Source: Lacihabitans sp. LS3-19
GTDB lineage: Bacteria; Bacteroidota; Bacteroidia; Cytophagales; Spirosomataceae
NCBI RefSeq assembly: GCF_024343575.1
Contig: NZ_RJUA01000002.1
Location: 124,001-188,000, forward strand
Length of the DNA: 64,000 nt
Direction of reading: 5' to 3'
Shown: in pieces, positions 1-9,999 of the stretch
How positions within the stretch are numbered: position 1 is the stretch's first letter
Layout: every line of letters begins with the position of its first letter
The notes under the pieces: model-generated
The model's input: only the letters and a program-made list of their open reading frames with translations
Told to the model about the DNA's origin: nothing
Databases searched by the model: none
Made by a program: the position numbers and the translations under genes

Positions 1-2
1 CA

Positions 3-3000
3 TGTGTAAGTTTGGTTTTACCTATAAATGGATATTCTGGCATGAGCTATGCTGGAGCACCTCCTAACTTTGCATCTGGAGCAGGCTTTAATTGGAATAC
101 CATTAATGGCATTTCAAGCTATTGGTTTTATTATAGTAGCGATAATTGGGCAACAACCGATTCTGTTTCTGCTTCGGGAAATAGTGTGTCTTTTAATCAT
201 AATCCTTATTCATCTTATTCTAATATCCCTTTTGAAAAGGGTACAAATTATAAATGGTTTGTAAAAGCAAACTATGGGGCTTATAATTCAAATAATTGTA
301 AAGCAAGTAATTCATTTTCCTTTTCAACATTGCCAGGCTCACCAAATTGCAGCCAACTTGTTTCGCCTGCAAATAGTGCTACAAATGTTTCATTGGCACC
401 TACTTTAACTTGGAATGCCCCTACCACAGGCCCCGCACCGACAGGCTACAAATTATATCTAGATGAACATATTAATAATTTAACAAATCCAATTCAAATA
501 TCTGCACCTGCCACAACATATACTTTTAGTAATTCCAGATATTATTACGACCAACCAATTTATTGGAAAATACGACCAGAAAATATTGAAAATCAAGGAA
601 CTGGGCATGCTGGTTGTGAGGCCGGAATTTACTATTTCAAAAACCCACCACTTACCTGTGGCCAAACTTATTATGACACAGGAGGACCAACAGGTGAATA
701 TTCTTATAATGACTCCACTGTTACTACAATTCATCCAACTGTAGCAACAGATAAAGTAAAAGTAACTTTCACAACTTTCCAGCTGGAATCGGCATATGGG
801 AAAGATACCTTATATGTATTTGACGGGCCTGATGTCAATTCACCATCATTAGGCAAGTTTCACACCAATAATATCCCAGAACAATTTATCTCATCCCATA
901 GTTCTGGAGCATTAACATTCAAATTTTTAGCTGGAGGTGCAAATTCGTGGAATGGGTGGGCAGCACCAGTTACATGCACAGCACCACCAACCTGTTATAT
1001 GCCTCTCGTCTTGTCTGCCTCTAATATCACACCCACGTCATTTCTATTAAGTTGGACCGCCTCAGGAGTCCCTCCAGGTATTGGATATGATATTTTTGTT
1101 ACAACTAATATAGTGCCCACAGCTACTACTACCCCCACTTATAGTACTACGAGTTTAAATAGATTATTAACAGGCCTTTCGGCAAATACATCCTATTATG
1201 TTTATGTGAGGAGCAATTGTGACAATACAAATAAAAGCGAATGGAAATATATAAAGGTATGGACCATGCCCATATCTCCAACCCAGGATGAGCCAACAGG
1301 TGCTATTACCTTACCAGTAGTCTCAACTATATGTAACTTTGATTATTCACCAAGTTATTCATTTCAAGGTGCTACCAATACCAGTTCGGTCACAAATCCA
1401 TCTTGTGGTAAGGCTTCCGTTAAAGACCTTTGGTTTAAAATAACTGTGCCAGCGAGTGGTGCCATGGTATTTAAACTAAGTCCATATCGCGGTGTTCTGC
1501 ATTATTCTTCTAAACTTGGTATGGCAATTTATAGCAATACTTATTTTAAATATTTATGTGATACCAAAAGTGATGTCGTTTTAAGTTTGAATGGTTTAAG
1601 TCCTGGCGATCAAATATATATAAGAGTGTGGGACGAAGATATTGAGCCAAATTCTTTTTTTGAAATATGTGTATATGACCCAGGTGCAGCTCCAAATTGT
1701 GCAACTATTACCAGTCCAGCTAATGGGGCGACCAATGTGGCCATCAATTCACCAATTACTTGGTCGGCACCTGTTGGTGGAACTACGCCCTTAAACTATA
1801 AAGTTTTGTTAAGTACTTCGAATCCGCCAATATCACAAATGGCTTATTTGAATGCTTCAACTACTACTTTCACACCCAATTCTTTATTGGCAGGCACAAC
1901 TTATTATTTAAAGGTTATTCCTACTAATTACAGTGGCGATGCAGGTGGTTGCTGTGCTAGTTGTCCCATGGTAACTTTCACAAATACAAATCCAGTTTGT
2001 ACTACTAACTTTTATGACCCTGGTGGACCATCGGGCAATTATTCAGCTTCTGCACCTGTTACAACGGTTTTTACGCCTACCGCTCCAAATTTAAAGGTTA
2101 AAGTAACTTTCAACTCCTTTAATATTGATAAATTTAGCAATCTGAAAATGTATAATGGACCCAATGCGAGTAGTGAACTCATTGGAACCTATACCAAGTA
2201 TAATTTACCTACAACTTATACCGCCACGGGACCTACAGGTCAACTCACATTTGTATTTACCAATATTGATCAATTTTCAACAGGACCAGGTTGGGATGCT
2301 GCAATATCATTATGTGAGCCAGCCGGGGAAGGTCCAACAAGTTTAACTTCAATAAGCTATGGGCCCACTACCAGTACTACTGCAACCATTTCTTGGTATG
2401 GTTGTGGTAGTGAGTTTTACCATTCAACTTCACAAACCACACCTATTCCAAGTACAACACCTACCTTTTATGCCAACGGTTCGGTTTCTTTAAAAAATCT
2501 CATTCCAAATACCCATTATTATGTTTGGGTACGATGCGTAACCGATGGAGTAAAAGAGATATGGCGGGCCTTACCTGATGGCTTTTATACTAAAGTAGCC
2601 AATGATTTACCACAAAATGCCATCACTCTGAATAGCTCTTGTTCAGGTGTTCCTTATAATATCTCAAATGCAAGCCATAATAACAGAGAGGTGCTTCCAG
2701 GCTGCGATTATATTGTAAGTTTTGCAGGTGGAGGTGTTAAAGCTAGTAGTTTAAAAGCTATGTGGTATAAGTTTGTGGCACCTCCTTCTGGTTCAGTAAA
2801 AATTTCAACCGATTACCTTGGAGGTACTTTGGAGTACACTCGTTTGGGTCTTTTTTCAGCCACAGATGTTAATGATTTTGGCACATTTACAAATATTGCA
2901 TGTGCTGATAGCAATGGGGTAAATATCGGGATGTCAAACCTATACGCTTCAGGTTTAGTGGCAGGTAATACATACTACGTAAATGTAGAGCAAGGTAGCC

Positions 3001-3734
3001 TATTTGATGAGGGTTCTTTTTGCATAACCATGCAAGAGCTGACTACATCCATGTTGGCATCGACAGGAAGTTGCACCATTGGAAAAACCATTTTTCCAAC
3101 AAACCCTAACTACAGAGGCTGGATATCCATGACAGACATTACTGGTAAGCTCATATTAAACCTTAAACAAACCTCTGGTTCAGCTATAGGCTATATGCCT
3201 TCCTTAAATGTTTCAGCTTCTGCTAGAAACGATGGGTCAAGTATTCCTTATGGCAATAGAAATTTTTTTATAAATGGAAATGGTGTGAATTCAGCTGATA
3301 TTCAGTTTTTCATGTTAAATGCTGAGATTTCCAACTTAGCAGCAACTGTTCCTGAATTAAGTGTTAGAAATTTATATTCAACTGTTTGCGTGCCTAATTA
3401 TAGCTCAGGAGGTCTTTTAGTAAATCAAAATTCAGCCAGTCAACAAAATGGTATCACTATGATAAATGTAACAGCATCAGGATTGTCAAATTTTTATATT
3501 CAAAAAGGAATTCTTGCCGCCATCTTCGAATCCATCACCACCGGCAATTGGAATGTTGGCAGCACCTGGATTTCGCCTACTAATACATTATTACCTAATG
3601 CAACCAAAACTGCTAAAATAAATTCAACTCACACAGTAAGCATACCGAACTCAGTCAATCAAGTAAAAACCATTCAAATGAATGGCGGCGTAATCAATTT
3701 AAATGGTGGCACTTTAGAAATTAAAAATCAATGA
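3..3734 (+). CDS. Large secreted multidomain protein (Fn3/CUB-like), 5' end missing
   Basis: The reading frame is open to the first base of the window, so the true start and any signal peptide lie upstream; the first start-like codon (TTG at 12) is probably internal. What is visible is a mosaic of extracellular modules. Fibronectin-III-like units recur (Cys-x-x-L-x-SPANSATNV type openings near residues 110 and 560). Two CUB-like units open with Cys...YDxGGPxGxYS near residues 215 and 660. Two pre-peptidase-like beta domains with a (K)DLWFK or KAMWYKF core lie near 430-555 and 870-1010. The last 70 residues (IFESITTGNWN to IKNQ) are shared with the next two genes. The stop overlaps the next start (ATGA), so the genes are translationally coupled. 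Probable role: secreted adhesin or matrix-binding protein. This is inferred from domain type; no catalytic motif is seen. Confidence 0.85.
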   Translation, partial: CVSLVLPINGYSGMSYAGAPPNFASGAGFNWNTINGISSYWFYYSSDNWATTDSVSASGNSVSFNHNPYSSYSNIPFEKGTNYKWFVKANYGAYNSNNCKASNSFSFSTLPGSPNCSQLVSPANSATNVSLAPTLTWNAPTTGPAPTGYKLYLDEHINNLTNPIQISAPATTYTFSNSRYYYDQPIYWKIRPENIENQGTGHAGCEAGIYYFKNPPLTCGQTYYDTGGPTGEYSYNDSTVTTIHPTVATDKVKVTFTTFQLESAYGKDTLYVFDGPDVNSPSLGKFHTNNIPEQFISSHSSGALTFKFLAGGANSWNGWAAPVTCTAPPTCYMPLVLSASNITPTSFLLSWTASGVPPGIGYDIFVTTNIVPTATTTPTYSTTSLNRLLTGLSANTSYYVYVRSNCDNTNKSEWKYIKVWTMPISPTQDEPTGAITLPVVSTICNFDYSPSYSFQGATNTSSVTNPSCGKASVKDLWFKITVPASGAMVFKLSPYRGVLHYSSKLGMAIYSNTYFKYLCDTKSDVVLSLNGLSPGDQIYIRVWDEDIEPNSFFEICVYDPGAAPNCATITSPANGATNVAINSPITWSAPVGGTTPLNYKVLLSTSNPPISQMAYLNASTTTFTPNSLLAGTTYYLKVIPTNYSGDAGGCCASCPMVTFTNTNPVCTTNFYDPGGPSGNYSASAPVTTVFTPTAPNLKVKVTFNSFNIDKFSNLKMYNGPNASSELIGTYTKYNLPTTYTATGPTGQLTFVFTNIDQFSTGPGWDAAISLCEPAGEGPTSLTSISYGPTTSTTATISWYGCGSEFYHSTSQTTPIPSTTPTFYANGSVSLKNLIPNTHYYVWVRCVTDGVKEIWRALPDGFYTKVANDLPQNAITLNSSCSGVPYNISNASHNNREVLPGCDYIVSFAGGGVKASSLKAMWYKFVAPPSGSVKISTDYLGGTLEYTRLGLFSATDVNDFGTFTNIACADSNGVNIGMSNLYASGLVAGNTYYVNVEQGSLFDEGSFCITMQELTTSMLASTGSCTIGKTIFPTNPNYRGWISMTDITGKLILNLKQTSGSAIGYMPSLNVSASARNDGSSIPYGNRNFFINGNGVNSADIQFFMLNAEISNLAATVPELSVRNLYSTVCVPNYSSGGLLVNQNSASQQNGITMINVTASGLSNFYIQKGILAAIFESITTGNWNVGSTWISPTNTLLPNATKTAKINSTHTVSIPNSVNQVKTIQMNGGVINLNGGTLEIKNQ
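3522..3734 (+). repeat. C-terminal module repeat, copy 1 (GNWN...LEIKNQ)
   Basis: This DNA encodes a 70-residue C-terminal module also present at 6476-6679 and 9775-9987. The final stretch encoding IQMNGGVINLNGGTLEIKNQ is almost base-for-base the same as in copy 2, which suggests recent duplication or gene conversion. Confidence 0.85.
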
Positions 3735-6679
3735 GAAAGATAATAGTTGTATTAATTCTAATTAATCAAGTTGTTTTTGGACAAACACTTGAAATAGTAA
3801 AGAATATTAATAATTTTCAATACCCCAATTTATTAAACTCATCTGCAAAAATAAATGGGTTCTTGTATTTTGCTTCAAATACAAGCGATAAGTTTTCACT
3901 TTGGAAGACCGATGGCACTAATTCAGGAACAATTCAGGTCTTAACTGAGTTTTCTAATGTTAAATTTTTAAATATCTTAATTTCAACACCTACTAAGTTT
4001 TTCATTGAGGTAAATAATGACGGAGTAAATCAACTATGGATAACTGATGGTACTGCAACTGGAACAACCAATATATTAAATGTCCCATCTTTGCTTTACA
4101 ATCCTAAAGTGTTGATAGGCAATGAATTGTATTTTACTTTTGTTCCAGTAGGAGGTACTACTTCAGAGCTTTGGAAAACAGATGGAACAATTGCAGGTAC
4201 CACATTAATAAGTAATTTTGGAATGCCTTCATTTTTTGGAATAGGTGAAATTACAAATTTAAATGGATCGGCACTTTTTTCAGTACGAGAAAGTGGAGGC
4301 TCAAGTCTTTGGCTGTCAAATGGCACTTTCAATGGTACTACCAAAATTATTGATATAAATACAAATTCCAATATTTATCCTAATAAATTTGGGGTTTTAG
4401 GGACAAAGGCTTATTACGTAAACTATGATATTACTAACGGTTATGAACTTTGGGTGACAGATGGTACAGCCTCTGGAACTCATTTATTCGTCGACTTGAA
4501 TCTTGGTAGTGGTAATTCTTCACCTATCGGCAATACTTTTACAACTTGTAATGGTTTATTATTTTTTGTTGCCAATAATGGTACTGCATATAAACTTTAC
4601 AAAACTGATGGGACCGAAGCAGGAACTGTTGCACTTTCTGATGCAGTAAATAGCCAATTTAGTACCTTCGATAATTTATGTTTTTGTGCAAACACTACTT
4701 TATATTTTAGATCTTCTACTTTTTCTACAGGTATAGAACTATCTAAAACTGATGGTACTATCGCTGGCACTTCCTTTATTAAAGATATAAACGTTGGAAC
4801 AGGAAATAGTAATCCTATGGATTTTCAATATATCAATGGGAAAACCTTTTTTATGGCAATTACAGCAGCCAATGGAAGAGAAATGTATACTACAGATGGA
4901 TCAACTGTAAATACCAATATAATTGCTGATTTGCTACCTGGTAGCAGCGACGGAATTTCATTTAAAGGAGCTGGCAACTGGGATATAAATAATAAATTGG
5001 TTTTTACGGGTTATTATGGACCTACTAGTTCATTTAAACCTTTTATAAGTGACGGAACAGCAGCTGGAACAGGTTTACTAAAAGATATATTAACTATAAA
5101 TTATAGTTCAAATCCATTTGATCTTACAAAAATTGGAAATAGAATTTACTTCAGTGCTTCATCCAATTATGGAGCATTTTATCCTTATAATAAAAATCCG
5201 TATTTTACTGATGGTTCGATTCCAGGCACTCAAATTTTAAAAGATTTTGCAGTAAATTACTCATTTAATAATGATTTTGAATTCAGAAATATTGATAATA
5301 CCAACTTTTATTTTACTAACGGAGGAAAATTTCTTTGTAAGTCAGATGGTACCTCTTCTGGAACAACTACCGTAGAGCCAACGGCTCTTGGATTTGGAGG
5401 TTTTGGGGTCTTAAACAATAATGCATTTTATGGAAAGACTGATGGGGCAAATGGTAATGAGTTATGGAAAAACGAAAATGGGGTTGGGACCTTTCTAAAA
5501 GACATATATTCAGGGGTGGGAGGTTCATTTCCTATTAATTTCTTTAACCATAATAATGAATTGTTTTTTTTTGCTAATAGCAATTTGTACGGCAAAGAAC
5601 TTTGGAAAACTGATGGTACAATAACGGGCACTGTCTTGTTAAAAGACATGAATCCAGGTACGGATTGGTCATATATTGATGATGTCAAAACGATTTCACA
5701 TAATGGTAGTTTTTATACTTTTTTAACAACAAGTAATGACGGAAAGACACTTTCATTGATTAAGTCTGACGGAACAACTGCAAATACCAATGCTATTTAC
5801 GATTTTAATAAACTTACAGGTTCGACTTTTGGATATTTCATCGATAGAAATAGTAAGCTGTTTGTTTTTAATAATCAGGTATATTTTACAATTATAAATT
5901 GCAATAATTATCAAGCACATATCGAACTATGGAAAACTGATGGAACTAATATAGGGACTACATTCGTAAAAGTAGTTTCGCCAGATGTTACTGTTACTTC
6001 CGTCAATTCATCGCTTGAAATAAATGATTTAACCTATAATTTGTACCCTTTTTCAATTTTCGTTAAGGGCAATAAGTTTTATTTTTATACGCATTCATAT
6101 CTCTATGTAAGCAATAGCGAAGAGTATTTTACGAATAAATTATGGATTAGCGATGGTACAGTTTTAGGCACTTCAGAACTCTCTTCTTTTACAGTTGATT
6201 ATGAAAATTACAACTCATTTTTTAATGGAAACAAAAATTACATTTTTAACATAAGTGAAAATGAAATTGGTTTTGTTTTTTATGATTTGATTCATGGTCA
6301 AGAAATATGGAAAACTGATGGCACTATTGCAAACACCCAGTTTTTTTATGATATAAATCCTGGCCCAAAGGGAAGTTTTGCGGATAGTTTTACCGAATTG
6401 AATGGCTATTCTTATTTTGATGCTGACAATGGTACAATAGGCAATGAGTTATTGAGATTCAATCAGGCACTTCAGATTTTCGAAACTATTGCAACAGGAA
6501 ATTGGAATGCTAACGCTACATGGAACTCCAACACTCCACCAACATCCACCAATACAACGAAAATAAATAATACCCATATCGTAACAATACCCAACACAGG
6601 CAACGAAGTGAAAACCATACAAATGAATGGCGGCGTAATCAATTTAAATGGCGGCACTTTAGAAATTAAAAATCAATGA
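3731..6679 (+). CDS. Secreted ELWxxDGT-repeat protein
   Basis: The 982-residue protein starts with a clear signal peptide ending near VVFGQ (residue 18). The body is about seventeen copies of the motif [EL]LWKTDGTxxGT, spaced roughly 45-60 residues apart; this is the ELWxxDGT repeat known from Bacteroidota and other secreted proteins and probably forms a beta-propeller or beta-solenoid. Some copies are degenerate (LYKTDGTEAGT, LWLSNGTFNGT). Residues 916-982 carry the same GNWN...IQMNGG...LEIKNQ module as the flanking genes, almost identical at DNA level to the upstream copy. The ATG overlaps the upstream stop by four bases. Molecular function is unknown; surface display or adhesion is inferred. 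Confidence 0.88.
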   Translation: MRKIIVVLILINQVVFGQTLEIVKNINNFQYPNLLNSSAKINGFLYFASNTSDKFSLWKTDGTNSGTIQVLTEFSNVKFLNILISTPTKFFIEVNNDGVNQLWITDGTATGTTNILNVPSLLYNPKVLIGNELYFTFVPVGGTTSELWKTDGTIAGTTLISNFGMPSFFGIGEITNLNGSALFSVRESGGSSLWLSNGTFNGTTKIIDINTNSNIYPNKFGVLGTKAYYVNYDITNGYELWVTDGTASGTHLFVDLNLGSGNSSPIGNTFTTCNGLLFFVANNGTAYKLYKTDGTEAGTVALSDAVNSQFSTFDNLCFCANTTLYFRSSTFSTGIELSKTDGTIAGTSFIKDINVGTGNSNPMDFQYINGKTFFMAITAANGREMYTTDGSTVNTNIIADLLPGSSDGISFKGAGNWDINNKLVFTGYYGPTSSFKPFISDGTAAGTGLLKDILTINYSSNPFDLTKIGNRIYFSASSNYGAFYPYNKNPYFTDGSIPGTQILKDFAVNYSFNNDFEFRNIDNTNFYFTNGGKFLCKSDGTSSGTTTVEPTALGFGGFGVLNNNAFYGKTDGANGNELWKNENGVGTFLKDIYSGVGGSFPINFFNHNNELFFFANSNLYGKELWKTDGTITGTVLLKDMNPGTDWSYIDDVKTISHNGSFYTFLTTSNDGKTLSLIKSDGTTANTNAIYDFNKLTGSTFGYFIDRNSKLFVFNNQVYFTIINCNNYQAHIELWKTDGTNIGTTFVKVVSPDVTVTSVNSSLEINDLTYNLYPFSIFVKGNKFYFYTHSYLYVSNSEEYFTNKLWISDGTVLGTSELSSFTVDYENYNSFFNGNKNYIFNISENEIGFVFYDLIHGQEIWKTDGTIANTQFFYDINPGPKGSFADSFTELNGYSYFDADNGTIGNELLRFNQALQIFETIATGNWNANATWNSNTPPTSTNTTKINNTHIVTIPNTGNEVKTIQMNGGVINLNGGTLEIKNQ
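6476..6679 (+). repeat. C-terminal module repeat, copy 2
   Basis: This is the second copy of the module and encodes 67 residues ending in the stop codon. Its last 60 bases differ from copy 1 at only one or two positions. The middle of the module is more divergent, so the 3' end is being kept alike. Confidence 0.85.
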
Positions 6680-6795
6680 GCATACAGGTAAACCTTTAGT
6701 CAATGTCGAAATTTTACAGGTATCCGTGGATTGATAGGTAGTACTGATATATAGAATTTTGTGATATAAGTATGAGAATTTTAAACTTACTAAAA

Positions 6796-9700
6796 ATGAA
6801 AAAAAATCTACTTTTGATATTTATTCTTGGGAATTACTTGTCCGTTTATAGCCAAACCTGGACAGGGGCAATCAATACGCTTTGGAATGAGCCAGGAAAT
6901 TGGAATACCAGTATATTGCCTGTTGCTACCAGCAATGTGACTATCCCAGGCTCACTTTCAAATTACCCTGTTTTGCAAGCTGATGTGACCATAAACAGCA
7001 TAAATATGGCTTCGGGTAGTGTGATTGATTTCAATGGTAAAAAACTCACAATCAATTCTGTAAATGCTTACAACTATTTCACTGGAGCTACGCTCAACAA
7101 CACCCTGGCAGCTACTGACATCGTGATAGACCTCGATTTGGGGGTTGGAGGATATTATACCGTTGTACATAACAACACTATCAATGACAACATAACTTTC
7201 AATCTTTCTGGCACCAATACCTTTTATGAGGCAAATACGGTTAGCACCCAGAATACCTTCCTTGGAGATGTAAACTATTTGGTAAACGGTTCAAGTATAT
7301 TAGACATAGGAAACGGATCAAAATCAACCTATTCAGGGAATGTGAGTATTGTTCGAATGTCGGCAGGTTCAAGCACTATTTTTGGAGCTGGTGCTACTAT
7401 TTCAGGTAATTTTTCATTCAACAATTCAACATCGGGCTCCACTTCATTGGGTAATCAAAATATAAAGACTGCAATCGGAGGTAAAGTGGATATTACGGTT
7501 TTAAATTCTTCTACCTCTCCATTTGCATTATATCACTTTGTTAATCAAACCTCAGGGGGAGCAATTGCCGTTCAAAATAGCTTGGGTTTTGACATAATTA
7601 ACGATACGCTGCAAATAAATTCAATTGTTATCACTGATTTTAAGGGTTCAAATTACAGCAATCTTAAAACCAATTTGATTACAGGAAATGTAACGATAGC
7701 TGATGATCCCAGTTATGGTGGGGGCTATTATACCACCATTCAAAAAAATGAAATTGGTGGAACTGCTTCGTTTACCAATAACGGAAGTAATATTTTTTAT
7801 GAAGCAAATAGTCCGAATACCCAAAATCTTTTTTCAGGAAATGTAAGCTATACAGCAAATGGATCGGGCACAATAGAGATCGGAAACTCAGCAAAATCTA
7901 TATATGGTGGCAATGTAACCATAAATAGAACAGCCAGCGGAGCTTCCTTTATTTTTGGACACGGTGCTGTTATTAATGGTGATTTTTCTTTTACAAATTT
8001 AACAGCAGGTTCTTCCTATTTTGGTGAACTCACCAATAAAACTTCGATCGCTGGTAAAGTGGATATAACCATTAATAATTCAACCACTTCAAATTTCTTT
8101 ATAAATCATTTTGTGAATCAAACTGCTGGCGGGGTAATTTCTATACAAAATACCATTGGTTTTGGAGTTCAATATGACACCCTTATGGTCAATTCAATTT
8201 CTATTACTGACTATAAAGGATCTCAGTATAGTAATTTTCGAAATAATAAAATTTCAGGAAACTTAATTTTAGCTGACGATGCCACCTATGGCGGAGGCTA
8301 TTACACAACCATTTATAATAATGAAATTGGTGGAACTGCCATTTTTACCAATAACGGTACTAATGCATTTTATGATGCTAACACAGCCAATACAGCCAAT
8401 AAATATTCAGGAAATGTGAGTTATACTGCCAATGGCTCTGGTGCATTAGATATTGGCAATGGCTCAAAATCTACTTACGGTGGCAATGTTAATATCACAA
8501 GAACAGCGGCGGGTACAAGCACTATTTTTGGAGCTGGGGCTACCATTACGGGTAATTTTTTATTTACCAATCCAACATCAGGCTCTACTGTTCTGGGTAA
8601 TTTATCAAATAAAACGGATATAGGTGGTAAAGTTGATATAACGGTTACCAATATCCTTACCTCTTCTTTTTATTTATATCGCTTTGTTAATCAAACAGCT
8701 GGAGGGATAATTGCCATTCAGAACAGTTTAGGTTTTGAAGTATTGAACGATACACTCCTTGTTAATTCACTCTCAGTAACAGACTACACTGGAAGCCAAT
8801 ATGCCAAGCTCAATTACAATAAAATTTCAGGAGATGTTACTATAGCTGACCATGCAAGTTATGGCGGTGGTTATTATACTACTATTTATAAAAATGAAAT
8901 TGGTGGTACAGCCAGTTTTACAAATAAAGGTACTAATACATTTTATGATGCTAACACAGCAAACACAGCAAATAAATATTTGGGTGATGTAATTTATACT
9001 AAAATAGGAGGTATTCTGGATATCTCTTCGGGTGCAGAAAACGAATATGGGAAAGGAATAACACTCAATTCGGCTTCTGGAATTAATCTTGTCAATGTTA
9101 AATTTATCGGTAGCTCTGACGGTGTTTTTGAACAACTGGGTACTCAGGCTTTTATTATTCCCAACATTAAATTAGAAAAAACAGGGGCTGGAAAAATAAC
9201 GCTCAATAATCAACTTACAATTGGCAATTCAATAGCCTTTACGAGTGGCTATTTAATTGCAACAGTTGGTAAGGAATTGATTTTTCCTGACAACATAGGT
9301 TATACTGGAGCTTCCGATGCAAGTTATATTGAAGGTTCGGCCATAAAAATAGGCAATGATGCTTTTGTTTTTCCTTTAGGTGGTGAAGGCAAATTGGCCA
9401 AAATCAGTATCTCGGCACCTTCGAGCGTTACCGATGAATTTACAGCGAGCTATTTTAATAATGCTCCTGGAAATTCAACGCTCAAAGAAGTTACTTTGGA
9501 CCATTTATCGCTCAATGAAGTTTGGTTATTGGCTCAAACAACCGGCAGCAGTAGCGTTTTAGTAAGCCTTAGCTGGGAAACCGCTCGAAGCGGAATAATA
9601 GACAACCTTTCGGATTTACGAATATCGAGCTATGTAAACGGGTCATGGGTTGATAATGGCAATGGTGGAACCACAGGTACCAATTTGTCGGGCGATATAG

Positions 9701-9987
9701 TTACGGCCGCACCTTTAAATGCATCAGGGCTTTTCACTTTGGCTTCGGCAACTAGTAGCAATAGCTTTTTACCCATTTTTGAAACTATAATAACTGGAAA
9801 TTGGAATAACGGTGGCACTTGGATAGCACCTACAAATCCGGTAGTTCCAACAGCTAAAAAGATAGCCAAAATCAATGCTTCACATACCGTAAGTATACCA
9901 AACACTGGTAATACAATAAAAACCATTCAGATGAATGGTGGAGAACTGAACTTAACTGGAGGAACATTAGAAATCAAGAATCAATAA
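6796..9987 (+). CDS. Secreted beta-solenoid-like protein with 190-residue internal repeats
   Basis: I place the start at 6796, where MKKNLLLIFILGNYLSVYSQ is a compact signal peptide; an in-frame ATG at 6772 would add eight residues. After it comes a W-x-GAIN-x-LWNEPGNWN opening of the beta-helix type. From about residue 115 to 740 a unit of about 190 residues repeats roughly three and a half times, with anchors GGGYYTTIxxNEIGGTA, NxFYxANxxNT and GNGSKSTYxGNV. A region common in Bacteroidota surface proteins follows (SYIEGSAIKIG...FVFPLGGEGKLAKISIS). The last 70 residues are the GNWN...LEIKNQ module shared with the two upstream genes. The 13-base gap to the next gene indicates an operon. Likely a surface or matrix protein; no enzyme motif is visible. 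Confidence 0.87.
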   Translation: MKKNLLLIFILGNYLSVYSQTWTGAINTLWNEPGNWNTSILPVATSNVTIPGSLSNYPVLQADVTINSINMASGSVIDFNGKKLTINSVNAYNYFTGATLNNTLAATDIVIDLDLGVGGYYTVVHNNTINDNITFNLSGTNTFYEANTVSTQNTFLGDVNYLVNGSSILDIGNGSKSTYSGNVSIVRMSAGSSTIFGAGATISGNFSFNNSTSGSTSLGNQNIKTAIGGKVDITVLNSSTSPFALYHFVNQTSGGAIAVQNSLGFDIINDTLQINSIVITDFKGSNYSNLKTNLITGNVTIADDPSYGGGYYTTIQKNEIGGTASFTNNGSNIFYEANSPNTQNLFSGNVSYTANGSGTIEIGNSAKSIYGGNVTINRTASGASFIFGHGAVINGDFSFTNLTAGSSYFGELTNKTSIAGKVDITINNSTTSNFFINHFVNQTAGGVISIQNTIGFGVQYDTLMVNSISITDYKGSQYSNFRNNKISGNLILADDATYGGGYYTTIYNNEIGGTAIFTNNGTNAFYDANTANTANKYSGNVSYTANGSGALDIGNGSKSTYGGNVNITRTAAGTSTIFGAGATITGNFLFTNPTSGSTVLGNLSNKTDIGGKVDITVTNILTSSFYLYRFVNQTAGGIIAIQNSLGFEVLNDTLLVNSLSVTDYTGSQYAKLNYNKISGDVTIADHASYGGGYYTTIYKNEIGGTASFTNKGTNTFYDANTANTANKYLGDVIYTKIGGILDISSGAENEYGKGITLNSASGINLVNVKFIGSSDGVFEQLGTQAFIIPNIKLEKTGAGKITLNNQLTIGNSIAFTSGYLIATVGKELIFPDNIGYTGASDASYIEGSAIKIGNDAFVFPLGGEGKLAKISISAPSSVTDEFTASYFNNAPGNSTLKEVTLDHLSLNEVWLLAQTTGSSSVLVSLSWETARSGIIDNLSDLRISSYVNGSWVDNGNGGTTGTNLSGDIVTAAPLNASGLFTLASATSSNSFLPIFETIITGNWNNGGTWIAPTNPVVPTAKKIAKINASHTVSIPNTGNTIKTIQMNGGELNLTGGTLEIKNQ
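7140..9000 (+). repeat. About 570-base tandem repeats inside the beta-solenoid-like gene
   Basis: The GG-x-YYT anchor occurs near 7142, 7721, 8290 and 8864, a period of about 570-579 bases (190 residues). Units 2 to 4 are the most alike. The number of units could change by recombination; extents are approximate. Confidence 0.7.
9775..9987 (+). repeat. C-terminal module repeat, copy 3
   Basis: This third copy encodes 70 residues ending in IQMNGG-ELNLTGG-TLEIKNQ. It is clearly homologous in protein but more diverged in DNA than copies 1 and 2. Confidence 0.82.
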
Positions 9988-9999
9988 AAAAACAATACA

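Noticed and set aside
6721-6757. TATCCG-TGGA-TTGATA resembles one half-site of the hybrid-regulator operator, just upstream of the beta-solenoid-like gene.
   Set aside because: The sequence 21 bases away on either side does not match a second half-site, so a single one-mismatch half-site is likely chance.
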